Shown in pieces: positions 17,379 to 27,816 of a stretch of 64,000 bases of DNA (position 1 is its first letter; every line of letters begins with the position of its first letter). The position numbers and the translations under genes were made by a program. Source of the stretch: Nannocystis sp. RBIL2 (GTDB lineage Bacteria > Myxococcota_A > Polyangia > Nannocystales > Nannocystaceae); contig NZ_JAPNJW010000001.1 of the NCBI RefSeq assembly GCF_026626745.1, positions 5,440,001 to 5,504,000 on the forward strand. The letters are read 5' to 3'. The notes beneath the pieces are model-generated. The model ran no database searches. It had not been told where the DNA came from and saw only the letters and a program-made list of their open reading frames with translations.

Positions 17379-18050
17379 TTGCTGCAGACGATCGACACCA
17401 ACTTGTGGACCGCCACTCAGCCGCTGAGCATGCTCGGCCTGCAGATCGGCGCCCGCATGACCATCGTCAGGCTCGGCTCCGGCGGCCTCCTGGTCCACGC
17501 CCCGATCGCGCTGACCCCCGAGCTGCGGGCCGCGATCGACAGTTTGGGGCCGGTGCAGGCGGTCATCGCCCCCAACTCGATGCACCACCTGTTCCTCGGG
17601 CCCTTCCTCGCCGCCTACCCCTCGGCGCGCGGCTACGCGGCCCCGGGCGCGATCGCCAAGCACCCGGAGCTGCAGCTCGAGAGCATCCCCAAGAACCCCG
17701 ACCTGCTCTGGGCCGGCGACCTCGACCACTTCGAGCTCGAGGGCGCCCCCAAGCTCGGCGAGGTCGCCTTCTTCCACCGCGCCTCTCGCACCCTGATCCT
17801 CACCGACTGGGTGTTCTACTTCGCGCAGGCGCCCAACTGGCTCACCGGGCTCTACCTCCGCCTCTCGCGCGCGCTCGGCAAGCCGACCCAGACCACGGTG
17901 ATGAAGTCCTTGATCAAGGACCGCGCCGCCGCCCGCGCCTCGGTCGAGCGCCTGCTGCAGTGGGACTTCGACCGCGTCGTCATGAGCCACCGCGACATCC
18001 TCCCCGGCGGCGGCAAGGAGGCCGTGCGCGCGGCCACCGCCTGGCTGTAG
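17379..18050 (+). CDS. DUF4336 family protein
   Basis: 223 residues. TTG at 17379 is chosen because AAGGAGG ends six bases before it; an upstream ATG at 17325 has none. The sequence fits the DUF4336 family, distant relatives of metallo-beta-lactamase-fold hydrolases (VIAPNSMHHLFLGPFL, LTDWVFYF, MSHRDILPGGGKEAV), with conserved His and Asp but not the full HxHxDH motif. Biochemical role unknown. A TetR gene follows after four bases, so the two are probably co-transcribed and the regulator may control the pair. Confidence 0.75.
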   Translation: MLQTIDTNLWTATQPLSMLGLQIGARMTIVRLGSGGLLVHAPIALTPELRAAIDSLGPVQAVIAPNSMHHLFLGPFLAAYPSARGYAAPGAIAKHPELQLESIPKNPDLLWAGDLDHFELEGAPKLGEVAFFHRASRTLILTDWVFYFAQAPNWLTGLYLRLSRALGKPTQTTVMKSLIKDRAAARASVERLLQWDFDRVVMSHRDILPGGGKEAVRAATAWL

Positions 18051-18053
18051 CAC

Positions 18054-18083
18054 CATGTCTTTCGCGACAGGTCTCATGGGACA
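18054..18083. repeat. Dispersed repeat spanning a start codon
   Basis: CCATGTCTTTCGCGACAGG then TCTCATGG: a family copy whose two ATGs (18055 and 18076) are the candidate starts of the TetR gene. It begins four bases after the upstream stop codon. Confidence 0.55.
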
Positions 18084-18738
18084 GCCTCGAACCTCCGCCG
18101 ACACCGAGCCGAGCCCCGAGGCGCGACGGCTGGCCCGCAAGTCGCGGCGCCAGGACAACCGCCGCCAGCAGATCCTCCGCGCCGCCCGCGAGGTGCTGCT
18201 GGCCAGCGGCCCCGAGGCGTTCACGATGGAGCAGGTCGCGCGGGCGGCCGACGCCAGCAAGGCCGCGCTCTACTACTATTTCCAGGCCAAGGAGGAGGTC
18301 GTCGCCGCCCTGGCGATCGAGGCCCTGCGGCGCGAGGTCGAGGCCGTGAGCGCCGCGGTGATCGCCGCCGAGCGCGGCATCGACGGCCTGGCCGCGCTGA
18401 TCCGCGGCCGCGTCGAGCACTACCTCGCCGACCCCGACGCGTTTCGCATCCTCTACACCTGGGCGCCGACGCTCGGCGCGGCCCAGCGACTGGTGTTGGC
18501 GGAGATCTTGCCCCTCACCGCGGTCGTCAGTCAGTCGCTCGAGGCCAAGCTGCAGCGCGACCGCAAGGCCGGCCTGCTCCACCCCGACGCGAACCCGGCC
18601 CGCCTGGCCCAGGTCGCCTGGCTGACCAGCCACGGCCTCCTCAGCTATGCGATGAATCAACCCCACCCCGAACGCGGCGCCTGGCGCCCGCTGTGCGACG
18701 AAGCCTGCGCCGCCCTGGTCCGCGGCGCGACTCGCTGA
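18055..18738 (+). CDS. TetR/AcrR-family transcriptional regulator
   Basis: 227 residues from ATG at 18055; ATG at 18076 is the other option and neither has a clear ribosome site. The DNA-binding region is standard (RRQQILRAAREVLLASG, then FTMEQVARAADASKAALYYY, FQAKEEVVAAL). The ligand-binding half is all-helical. It lies four bases downstream of the DUF4336 gene, suggesting an operon and autoregulation. The first seven codons come from a dispersed hairpin repeat, so the N-terminal extension may be recent. Confidence 0.9.
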   Translation: MSFATGLMGQPRTSADTEPSPEARRLARKSRRQDNRRQQILRAAREVLLASGPEAFTMEQVARAADASKAALYYYFQAKEEVVAALAIEALRREVEAVSAAVIAAERGIDGLAALIRGRVEHYLADPDAFRILYTWAPTLGAAQRLVLAEILPLTAVVSQSLEAKLQRDRKAGLLHPDANPARLAQVAWLTSHGLLSYAMNQPHPERGAWRPLCDEACAALVRGATR

Positions 18739-19050
18739 CCGGCCGCTCAGCTCGGGCGCTGCCCCGGGCGGAGCGTCGTCGCCGATTGCGACGCGAGCGT
18801 CGAGCACTCGCTCGCCTCTTCCGCGGGCCTCACGAATCGACCGCGTCGGCTGCCGCGACGTGGACGAATCGACGCACTCTACCGATTCTCAGGATGATCG
18901 CGCTCATTCCTCGCTCACGGCACCCGATACACGTCCGCCGGACTCGACCCGACGCGCCGTCCTCCCACGCGAACGATGGCGCGGCCGCCGATTGTTCGGA
19001 GCCACCCATTCCAGCGACGAGCCGAAGCATCCGCTCGACTCTCTGACAGT
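18739..19050. other. 312-bp region with birA 3'-end remnant
   Basis: Between the convergent TetR and birA genes there is no complete gene. The right half contains a decayed copy of the birA 3' end, annotated separately. The rest shows nothing I can name. Confidence 0.5.
18915..18957 (-). pseudogene. Decayed duplicate of the birA 3' end
   Basis: CACGGC at 18916 and ACACGTCCGCCGGACTCGAC beginning at 18929 match, with few differences, CACGGC at 19052 and ACACGTCGCCGGACTCGAC at 19065, the last codons of birA. The stop codon (TCA on the top strand at 18915 and 19051) is preserved in both. On the reverse strand the remnant reads RRVGSSPADVYRVP against RRVESGDVWLAP in birA. It looks like a partial duplication, or the tail of a lost paralogue. 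Confidence 0.6.
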
Positions 19051-19833
19051 TCACGGCGCCAGCCACACGTCGCCGGACTCGACCCGCCGCGGCGGCCCGC
19101 CGTCGGCCGGCGCGACCAGCAGCGCCCCGTCGTCCGCCAGCCCGAGCGCCGTCGCCTGCTCTTTCGGACCTGCCCCATTCGACATGTCCACGAGCACAGC
19201 TCGTCCGACCAGCGCGCAGTGCGGCTCGTAGCGGCCGCGGATCGCCGCGAAGCCGCCGGCGAAGAACGCGTCGAGCGCCCGCTCCAGCGCGGGCAACAGC
19301 TGCGCCAGCACCTCCTCGCGGCTCGGCGTCGCCGCCTCGAGCTCGCGGCGCAGGCTCGTCGCCGACTGCGCCAGCGGGCCCGGGAACAGCGCCCGGCCGA
19401 CGTTGACGCCGAAGCCGACCACCACCTCCGGCGACGTCCCGACCCAGCGCGCCTCGCAGAGGATCCCTCCCAGCTTGCGGCCGTCGACCAGCACGTCGTT
19501 GGGCCACTTCAGCTGCGCCGCCGGCAGCCACCGCGCCAGCCCCTCGCGCAGCCCCACCCCGACCGCCAGGCCGAGCGCCCCGATGGCCTTGCCCGGGGCG
19601 GGCCGCAAGATCGCGCTGACGTACAGGTCCTCGCCCGACTCCGACGCCCACGCGCGCCCGAGTCGGCCGCGACCCGCCGTCTGCGCGTCCGCGGTGACGA
19701 GCGCCCCGTGCGGCGCCCCGGCGCGGGCCCACGCCATCGCCCGGTCGTTGGTCGACCCGAGCTCCGCCCAGTGCTCGCGCGGCCGCCCGAGCCAGCGCGT
19801 CGCGAACGACATCTCTTCAAACGATCCGCTCAC
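19051..19833 (-). CDS. birA: Biotin-[acetyl-CoA-carboxylase] ligase
   Basis: 260 residues from GTG at 19833, with GGAGG five bases upstream. It joins biotin to the carboxyl-carrier protein of biotin-dependent carboxylases via biotinyl-AMP. Visible family motifs are ELGSTND, the adenylation loop TAGRGRLGRAW, KWPNDVLVDGRKLGGIL and VGFGVNV. It lacks the N-terminal helix-turn-helix of the E. coli repressor-ligase, so it is the enzyme-only type. The C-terminal SH3-like part is present but carries VDMSNGAGPKEQ, encoded by a dispersed-repeat-like sequence (19150-19195). nadC lies upstream in the same direction. Confidence 0.92.
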   Translation of the reverse strand: MSGSFEEMSFATRWLGRPREHWAELGSTNDRAMAWARAGAPHGALVTADAQTAGRGRLGRAWASESGEDLYVSAILRPAPGKAIGALGLAVGVGLREGLARWLPAAQLKWPNDVLVDGRKLGGILCEARWVGTSPEVVVGFGVNVGRALFPGPLAQSATSLRRELEAATPSREEVLAQLLPALERALDAFFAGGFAAIRGRYEPHCALVGRAVLVDMSNGAGPKEQATALGLADDGALLVAPADGGPPRRVESGDVWLAP

Positions 19834-19851
19834 GCCCGCCTCCGCTCGCTC

Positions 19852-19948
19852 GACCTGTCCCGAGAGACATCACGAGCCGCGGCTCCCGCCCCGGCACCGC
19901 GCGCCGCTGATCACATTACCCTCAGGACATGTCTCTTTCAACATGTCC
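19852..19948. repeat. Two dispersed hairpin repeats between nadC and birA
   Basis: GACCTGTCC..GAGAGACATC lies at 19852-19871. A perfect stem, GGACATGT (19925-19932), CTCTTTCA, ACATGTCC (19941-19948), starts seven bases after the nadC stop on the reverse strand. The second is positioned like a nadC terminator or processing stem; the first sits 18 bases before the birA start and includes its leader. Confidence 0.65.
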
Positions 19949-19954
19949 TTCCGC

Positions 19955-20818
19955 TCAGGCCCAGGTCCCGTCGGCGCGCTCGAACAGCAGCGAGATGTCG
20001 GCCGCCGGCACGCTGTGCGTCAGGCGACCGACGCTGATCACGTCGATCCCGAGCTGCGCCGCCGCGGCGATGCGCTCGAGCCCCACCCCGCCGGAGACCT
20101 CGAGGATCGCCTTGCCGGCGGTGATCGCCACCGCCTCGCGGACGGCGGCGTCGTCCATGTTGTCGAGCATGATGATGTCGGCGCCGGCGGCCAGCGCCTC
20201 GCGCAGCTCGTCGTGGCTGGTCACCTCGCACTCGATCTTCATCGTGTGCGGCGCCACCTGGCGGGCGCGCTCGATGGCCGCAGTGATCCCACCGGCCGCG
20301 CGCACGTGGTTCTCCTTGATCAGCACCGCCGCCCCGAGGTCGTTGCGATGGTTGTGGCCGCCGCCGCAGCGGACCGCGTAGCGGTCGAGCGCGCGCAGGC
20401 CGGGCATCGTCTTGCGGGTGTCGGTGATCCGGCAGCGGCCGCCGGCCGCGTCGACGTAGGCGCGGGTCAGGGTGGCGACGCCGGACATCCGCTGCAGCAG
20501 GTTGAGGGCGGTGCGTTCGGCCGCCAGCAGCGCCTGGGCCGGTCCCTCGATGCAGGCGATCTCGGTCCCCACGGCCACGCGCGCGCCGTCGCGCACGTAG
20601 GCGGCGAAGCCCACGCCCGGCTCGACCCGGCGGAACACCGCCTCGGTGACCTGCAGGCCGGCCACCACCAGGTTCGCCTTCGCCACCATGTGCGCGCGGG
20701 CGCGCACCTCGGGGCCCACCGTCGCGCGGCCGGTGACGTCGCCGCTGGCCAGGTCCTCCGCCAGGGCCGCCTCGATGATCGCCGCGACGGGTCCGAGCTC
20801 GCTCCAGGGGTCACGCAT
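19955..20818 (-). CDS. nadC: Nicotinate-nucleotide pyrophosphorylase (carboxylating)
   Basis: 287 residues from ATG at 20818, the normal length. Quinolinate phosphoribosyltransferase converts quinolinate and PRPP to nicotinate mononucleotide in de novo NAD synthesis. Recognisable sequences are EDLASGDVTG, ERTALNLLQRMSGVAT, TDTRKTMPGLR, GGGHNHRNDLG, LIKENH and IMLDNM, which form the active site. No nadA or nadB is present in the window. It is followed by birA; both are cofactor genes, possibly co-transcribed across the repeat-filled gap. Confidence 0.96.
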   Translation of the reverse strand: MRDPWSELGPVAAIIEAALAEDLASGDVTGRATVGPEVRARAHMVAKANLVVAGLQVTEAVFRRVEPGVGFAAYVRDGARVAVGTEIACIEGPAQALLAAERTALNLLQRMSGVATLTRAYVDAAGGRCRITDTRKTMPGLRALDRYAVRCGGGHNHRNDLGAAVLIKENHVRAAGGITAAIERARQVAPHTMKIECEVTSHDELREALAAGADIIMLDNMDDAAVREAVAITAGKAILEVSGGVGLERIAAAAQLGIDVISVGRLTHSVPAADISLLFERADGTWA

Positions 20819-20902
20819 GGCCGGGAGGGTGCCACACGGCCATGCCCGCCGCCACCGCGCGCCTCGCTCGTGCAGCCGCGTCTGCGCCCGACTGCGCAGC
20901 GA

Positions 20903-21583
20903 TCACGCCGCTTGCCAGCGCTCGATCGGCCAGCCGAGCGCGCGCGCGCGCCGGAGCAGCCGGGGGTCGGGGCTCACCACTTGCGGCCGGCCGACGCGCT
21001 CGAGCATCGGCAGGTCGGAGAAGCTGTCCGAATAAAAGTAACTTCGGGACAGGTCGATGTCGTGCTCCGCGGCGAACCGCTCGGCCAGCACCACCTTGCC
21101 CGGGCCGGCGCAGGCGGGCGCCACGTGCTTGCCGGTGAGGACCCCGTCCTGCTCCTCGAGCCGGGTGCACAGCACGTGTTCGACGCCGAGGCGCTCGGCC
21201 AGCGGCTCGACGGAGAAGCGGGTGCCCGACGACAGCAGGGCGACGACGTGGCCGTCGCGGCGGTGGCGGGCCACGCGGGCCTGTCCTTCGGGGCAGATCC
21301 AGCGGACGATCTCGGCCTCGAACCACGCCCGCGTGTCGGCCTCGACCTCGGCCACCGGCACCCCCGCGTAGTCGCGGACCGCCTTGGTGGTCATGGCCTC
21401 GAGGTCGAGCAACGAGAGGCGGTAGCGGACCACCCATGTCAGCGAGCGCAGCGCCTTGGCCGCCGACATCTTGCCGATGCGTCGCTGGTGGCGCACCCAC
21501 AGCACCGCGGAGTTGACGGCGAGCAGCGTGTGATCGACGTCGAAGAAGGCCCCCACGGTGTTCGGTTCGGGCCTGGTCGTCAC
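20903..21583 (-). CDS. HAD-superfamily (subfamily IB) phosphatase
   Basis: 226 residues from GTG at 21583, which overlaps the end of the membrane protease gene by four bases (GTGA), so translation is coupled. Motif I is FFDVDHTLL, where Asp is the nucleophile; motif II is LLSSGTRF; the Lys is in GPGKVVL; motif III is FYSDSFSDLPML. This fits the HAD-IB group of phosphoserine phosphatase-like and lysophosphatidate or phosphatidylglycerophosphate-type phosphatases. Substrate not decidable; a membrane-lipid phosphate is a reasonable guess given the partner. Confidence 0.88.
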   Translation of the reverse strand: MTTRPEPNTVGAFFDVDHTLLAVNSAVLWVRHQRRIGKMSAAKALRSLTWVVRYRLSLLDLEAMTTKAVRDYAGVPVAEVEADTRAWFEAEIVRWICPEGQARVARHRRDGHVVALLSSGTRFSVEPLAERLGVEHVLCTRLEEQDGVLTGKHVAPACAGPGKVVLAERFAAEHDIDLSRSYFYSDSFSDLPMLERVGRPQVVSPDPRLLRRARALGWPIERWQAA

Positions 21584-22398
21584 GCGCGGAAGGTACTCGC
21601 CAGGAGCAGCTCCATCAACAGGTTGGCGCTCATGTGGAACAGGGCGGGGGCCCAGAGGTTGCCGCTGCGGCGCCACAGCCAGGCGAACACCAGCGCCGGG
21701 AAGAAAGTCGCAAGCCGCGCCGCCTGGGCCATCCCGACCAGGTGTCCGACCGCGAACAGGAGGCTCGACAGCACCGCGGCCACGCCGATCTGGGCCCCGA
21801 AGATCCGCCGGCGCGGCGGGAACCGCTCCTCCAGCGCGCTCATGAGGTAGCCGCGGTGGAACACCTCCTCGGCCAGGGCCACCGCGAACAGGCCTTCGAC
21901 CACCTGGAACACGAAGCCGAGGCCGAAAGTGGCGGTCCAGGTCGCCGGCAGGCGCAGCGACTCCGGCCAGAAGCCGCCGGAGTGGCCGCGGCACAGTCGC
22001 TCCAGGTAGTTCTCGAGGCCGCCGGCCCACGGCGTCATCTGCTCCACCCACAGCGCCGGCGACAGCACCCGCAGGTCGCCGGCGCAGACCTGGTCGTAGA
22101 ACCACCAGAACCCGAGCACGAACGGCGGGAACACCAGCAGACAGGCGCCCACGGCCCAGCGGAGCGCGCGCCAGCTCCACGGCGGGATCGGGCCGTCCGG
22201 GCCGACCTGGTAGCGGGCCTGGACCTCCGGCTCGTCGCGCAGCAGCCAGCCGGGCAGGAAGTAGAACGCCGCGACCAGCCCGGCCCCGCGGACCATCGAC
22301 AGGCCGGGGACGAGGCCCATCAGGCCGTATGCGGCGTACAGGCCGCAGGTCGCGAGCACCGCGGTGCGGGCGCGCCGGCTGGCCTCGGGGGACGTCAC
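21580..22398 (-). CDS. CPBP family intramembrane protease
   Basis: 272 residues, ATG at 22398, with around six to seven predicted membrane helices. The glutamate motif EEVFHRGYL (the EExxxR of the CPBP/Abi family) is followed by SSLLFAVGHLV and FHMSANLL, the His motifs that complete the likely active site. Family members process prenylated proteins, bacteriocins or, in myxobacteria, sorting tags (myxosortases). No MYXO-CTERM-like tag is obvious on proteins in this window, so the target is unknown. It overlaps and is translationally coupled to the HAD phosphatase. Confidence 0.85.
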   Translation of the reverse strand: MTSPEASRRARTAVLATCGLYAAYGLMGLVPGLSMVRGAGLVAAFYFLPGWLLRDEPEVQARYQVGPDGPIPPWSWRALRWAVGACLLVFPPFVLGFWWFYDQVCAGDLRVLSPALWVEQMTPWAGGLENYLERLCRGHSGGFWPESLRLPATWTATFGLGFVFQVVEGLFAVALAEEVFHRGYLMSALEERFPPRRRIFGAQIGVAAVLSSLLFAVGHLVGMAQAARLATFFPALVFAWLWRRSGNLWAPALFHMSANLLMELLLASTFRA

Positions 22399-22423
22399 GG
22401 CGCGCGAGCTTACCTTACTGGCC

Positions 22424-22837
22424 TCAGCGCAGGCTGGTCGCCAGCCGGGTCAGCCGGCGGCGCAGCGTCTCGAGGTTCTCGACCAGCATGTCCACGTGGT
22501 CGAGCACGCGGACGTCGCTGGCCAGCGCGTGGACATCCTCACGCTTGATGCGGGGGCTCTCGAGCATCCGCAAGATCTCGGTCAGATAGCCCTCCACGTG
22601 GCCCAGCGCCATCCCCGTCTCGCGGAGGTCGTCGTCGATGAACAGCACCAGGTTCTCGACGCCACGCACGCCGCGGAGGGCGTCGCTCTCCGGGTAGTCG
22701 CGCGAGGCGCGGTCCATGATGCGGTCGCGGGCGCGGGTGCGGTTGCCGCTGCGGCGGCGCTCCCGACCGTCGAGCTCGCGAGCCTCAGCAATTTCTGGAC
22801 CATCCAGGGTCAGGGGGGGAGCCAGCGACTCGGGCAT
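22424..22837 (-). CDS. Hypothetical protein, helical, 137 residues
   Basis: ATG at 22837 gives MPESLAPPLTL; the frame continues upstream and no Shine-Dalgarno decides the start. The N-terminal third is Arg/Glu-rich and probably disordered. The rest (RGVENLVLFIDDDLRE, ALGHVEGYLTEILRML, LDHVDMLVENLETLRRRL) looks like amphipathic helices that could form a helical bundle or coiled coil. I do not recognise a family. It lies 26 bp upstream of the CPBP gene in the same direction and is divergent from dnaG. Confidence 0.55.
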   Translation of the reverse strand: MPESLAPPLTLDGPEIAEARELDGRERRRSGNRTRARDRIMDRASRDYPESDALRGVRGVENLVLFIDDDLRETGMALGHVEGYLTEILRMLESPRIKREDVHALASDVRVLDHVDMLVENLETLRRRLTRLATSLR

Positions 22838-23157
22838 GGCGGTGGCATGGCAGGCATCGCGGCGCCCGGCAAGTTTTCGGCTAAATCCTCGTGCGTGGTC
22901 CTCCACGGCCGCTCCGACGCGCGCCACGCCTGCCCATCGGAGCAGATGTTCACGTCTTCGCCGGTCTGGCCGGCCCTGCGTGAAGATCCTAACGAGCGCG
23001 CGCAGGGCCTGGCCGGAGGAGTTGTCCTAATCTGTGCCGCTCGAAGCGGCCGGTAGGGCGCAGCGGGCGGTCCAAGCCTCTTGCGCCCGAACTTCGGGGC
23101 CCCGGTGGCCTTCACAGCAGAATCAGCGGAAACCAGGCGCGCCCGGCCAGAACCTCT
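22838..23157. other. Intergenic region upstream of dnaG
   Basis: 320 bases between the hypothetical gene and dnaG, which are divergent. It should hold promoters for both. I see no protein-like frame and no convincing -35/-10 pair. Confidence 0.4.
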
Positions 23158-25044
23158 GTGATGATCCCCGATGAGAAACTGCAGGAGCTGCGGGATCGGA
23201 TCGACATCGTCGATTTGATCGGGCGCTACGTCGGGCTCAAGCGGGCGGGCAAGAACTTCACCGCGTGCTGTCCCTTCCACCAGGAGCGCACGCCGAGCTT
23301 CTTCGTCAACCCCGAGCGGCGCAGCTACAAGTGCTTCGGCTGCGGCGTGTGGGGCGACGGCCTCGACTTCGTGATGCGCATGGACGGGCTCGGCTTCCTC
23401 GAGGCCGCGCGCCACCTCGCCGGCGTGTTCGGCGTCACCTTGCCCGAGGGCCTGGTCGACCGGAAGTCGAACGAGCAGCAGCTCGAGCTCGAGAAGGCCC
23501 GCGAGATCACCCAGGTCGCCGCCGACTTCTACCGCGAGATGCTCGAGAGCCGGCCCGAGGGCAAGCTCGGGCGCTTGTATCAGCAACAGCGCGCGATCAG
23601 CCCCGAGCTGGCCGCCACCTTCATGCTGGGTTACGCGCCCGCGCCGGCCGAGTCGGGCAGCTGGGACCGCTTGAAGCTCCACCTGCAATCGAAGGGCTGC
23701 GACCTCGCGCTGGCCGAGAAGCTGGGCCTGCTGGTGCGCAGCGACAAGGGCTCGGTCTACGACCGCTTCCGCGGGCGGCTGATGTTCCCGGTGCTGCAGT
23801 CGAACCGCAAGCCGATCGCCTTCTCCGGGCGGATCTTGCCGGAGTACGCCAAGGACGCCGACGGCCGCGAGGCGCCGAAGTACTTGAACAGCCCGGAGTC
23901 GCTGCTCTACACCAAGAGCAAGACCCTGTTCGGGCTGCACGTCGCGGGCCAGGCGATGAGCCGGGCGCGCCGCGCGGTCCTCGTCGAGGGCAACGTCGAC
24001 GTCGTCAGCATGCATCAGCGCGGCTACGTCGAGACCGTGGCGCCGCTGGGCACGGCGCTGACGGCCCAGCAGGCGGCCATCCTCAAGCGCTTCACCGACA
24101 CCGTGGTGCTGTGCTTCGACGGCGACAACGCCGGTCGCAAGGCGATCCGGGCCGCCATCCCGATCTTGCTCGAGGAGGGCCTCGACGCCCGCGTGGTCGC
24201 GCTCGACCCCGGCGCCGACCCTGACAGCACCGACCCCAAGCGTTTGGCCGCCCTGCTCGAAGAGCCAGGTTCGGCGCTCGAGTGGTTGGTCAAGCAATGG
24301 GTGGCCCAGGGCGCGCTCGACTCGATCGACGCGCAGGAGCGCGCGATCTCCGCTTTGCAGCCGCTCCTCGGCAAGGTCAAGAGCGACGCCGCCCGCGAGC
24401 GCTATGCCGAGCGCGCCGCAAAGTTGCTCAGGCTGCCGGTGGGGCGCATATCGTCGCGCCAGAGTCCGCACGGACCGCCAGGTCCTCAGGGAAACCGTGC
24501 CGCGCCCAGCCCGCCGTCTCGACATGCCGCCTCGCCGTCCGCGCCTGCACGGCCCTTGCCCGAGCTTCCGCGCCATCAAGTTGCGCTGCTCGCCCTGCTG
24601 GTGGACAACCCACACCTGGCCGAGAAGGCCGAGCAGGCGGGTGTGCAGCACTACGTGACAGATCGCAGGCTCTCGCCCATCGCCGAGATGGTGGTGCGGC
24701 AGGCCCTCGTCGGCGAGAACCCGACCGAGGGCGAGCTGCTCGAGCTCATCCCGCCCGAGACGCGGCGCCAGGTCCACGACGCGGTGTTCGTCGGCACCTT
24801 CCGCGACACGCAGGACGACCCGGTGATGCTGTTGAAGGACTGCATCCTCGATTGCCGACGCGAGCAGCTCAAGGCCGAGTCGCGACGGCTCGACGTCCAG
24901 CTGCGCGAGGCGAAGGAGCGGGGCGATCTCGACCGCGCCCGCGAGCTGTCGCTGAAGAAGATCGAGCACAACCGTCAGCTCGCCAACCTCGACGAGCACG
25001 CCCTCATTCCTCCGCCGCAACCACCATCGGGCCTGCGGGCCTGA
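23158..25044 (+). CDS. dnaG: DNA primase
   Basis: 628 residues; GTG at 23158 or ATG at 23161. It makes the RNA primers for replication. The zinc finger uses Cys38, His41, Cys59 and Cys62 (CPFH … CFGC). The catalytic core includes KTLFGLH, and the TOPRIM centre has EGNVDVV near 277 and CFDGDNAGRKA near 320. A Pro/Ser-rich linker (about 438-475) then leads to the C-terminal helicase-binding domain, where LALLVDNPHL is typical. rpoD follows after 79 bp, the classical macromolecular-synthesis pairing but without rpsU in front. Confidence 0.97.
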   Translation: MMIPDEKLQELRDRIDIVDLIGRYVGLKRAGKNFTACCPFHQERTPSFFVNPERRSYKCFGCGVWGDGLDFVMRMDGLGFLEAARHLAGVFGVTLPEGLVDRKSNEQQLELEKAREITQVAADFYREMLESRPEGKLGRLYQQQRAISPELAATFMLGYAPAPAESGSWDRLKLHLQSKGCDLALAEKLGLLVRSDKGSVYDRFRGRLMFPVLQSNRKPIAFSGRILPEYAKDADGREAPKYLNSPESLLYTKSKTLFGLHVAGQAMSRARRAVLVEGNVDVVSMHQRGYVETVAPLGTALTAQQAAILKRFTDTVVLCFDGDNAGRKAIRAAIPILLEEGLDARVVALDPGADPDSTDPKRLAALLEEPGSALEWLVKQWVAQGALDSIDAQERAISALQPLLGKVKSDAARERYAERAAKLLRLPVGRISSRQSPHGPPGPQGNRAAPSPPSRHAASPSAPARPLPELPRHQVALLALLVDNPHLAEKAEQAGVQHYVTDRRLSPIAEMVVRQALVGENPTEGELLELIPPETRRQVHDAVFVGTFRDTQDDPVMLLKDCILDCRREQLKAESRRLDVQLREAKERGDLDRARELSLKKIEHNRQLANLDEHALIPPPQPPSGLRA

Positions 25045-25123
25045 TCGTCCGTAGTCCTCCGGGGCGCGGAGCTTCCTTCTCGCCTTTGTCGCATACGCAG
25101 TCACTCCGAGGCCAGAGCACCCT

Positions 25124-26971
<1,848 letters not shown>

Positions 26972-26994
26972 GGCCGACCCCGGCCCGAGCCGCA

Positions 26995-27021
26995 CGGCGA
27001 GCGTCGTCACGACGCTCGCCG
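26995..27021 (+). terminator. 13-bp-arm inverted repeat after rpoD
   Basis: CGGCGAGCGTCGT (26995-27007) and ACGACGCTCGCCG (27009-27021) are perfectly complementary, separated by one base. It begins 23 bases after the rpoD stop. The stem is very GC-rich but no T-run follows, so termination would need Rho or the stem alone. Confidence 0.6.
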
Positions 27022-27035
27022 TCGTCGCGATTGCA

Positions 27036-27057
27036 CATATGTCTCTTCGGCCATATG
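27036..27057. repeat. CATATG-flanked member of the dispersed repeat
   Basis: CATATG (27036-27041), TCTCTTCGGC, CATATG (27052-27057): the loop TCTCTTCGG is that of other family copies, with CATATG in place of the usual arms. It ends 13 bases before the start of the broken propeller gene, so it covers its ribosome-binding region. Confidence 0.6.
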
Positions 27058-27070
27058 GTAGATTCCCGGC

Positions 27071-27694
27071 ATGCGCGTCGTTCGGCTCCTACGCACGCCG
27101 TGGTGCCCCTATTCCCTGATGTCCGCCGCTGACGGCGAGCGCATCGCGGTCGGCGGCGGGGCCTGGTACGGCGGCGGCGGGATCCTCCTCGCGCGCCTGA
27201 GCAGCGACGAAGTCGCGCTGCACCCCGTGCAGGAGTCCGGGCGGCGCTTCACCGTCTCCGGCGTGTGCTTCTCGGGCGACGATCGCCACCTCGCCGCATC
27301 GACGTGCAGCGCCAGCCACCACCACGGTCCGACGTACCTGTTTTGAGGTGAATGACCTGACGCTGCGCCCCGCCGCGACGCTGGTCCACGCCTACAGCGA
27401 CCCGATCGGCGATCCCTGCCCGACCGGCGTGCTCCTGACCCGGGAGCGCGTCATCGTCCGCAACGACACCTCGATCCCCGCGGATGTCTTCGCGCTGTGG
27501 CCGCCTCCGCCGGAGCTGCGAATCGTCGGCTCGCAGGGGCACCCGCGCTCTCACAGCGGGATCGCTTGCCCGAGCGTGGCTCGCCGCGGGCCCTCGCCGC
27601 GCATCCCGCGAGACCGGTGGTGGCCGTGGGGATCAAGCAGCAGCACCACGCAGAGCGACTCGCCGCGACCGTGCTGCTGGTCGACCTGGCGTGA
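27071..27694 (+). pseudogene. Frameshifted propeller-type protein gene
   Basis: A gene of about 207 codons, read in three segments. It opens with ATG at 27071 (MRVVRLLRTPWCPYSLMS) and runs to a TGA at 27344-27346. Deleting one T from TTTT (27341-27344) continues it as LFEVNDLTLRPAATLV and beyond. Adding one G to GGGG (27536-27539) returns it to the first frame, giving GAPALSQRDRLPERG and HPARPVVAVGI, ending at TGA 27694. Phrases such as VSGVCFSGDDRHLAAS and HPARPVVAVGI recall WD/beta-propeller blades. The paired homopolymer changes could be sequencing errors or genuine decay. Function unknown. Confidence 0.65.
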
Positions 27695-27816
27695 GCACCT
27701 GGGCCCGAATCGACGCGATCGCGAACGGGCGGGCCCGCGCGGCGCAGTGACTCGCTTCCGGCGCGGTGAGCGCGTGAGTGCGCGACGCTGCCGACCTGCG
27801 CTATGGTGGAGCTCGA

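Noticed and set aside
21021..21060. GGGACAGGTCGATGTCG in the HAD phosphatase gene
   Set aside because: Encodes the conserved YSDSxSDLPML neighbourhood; matches by constraint.
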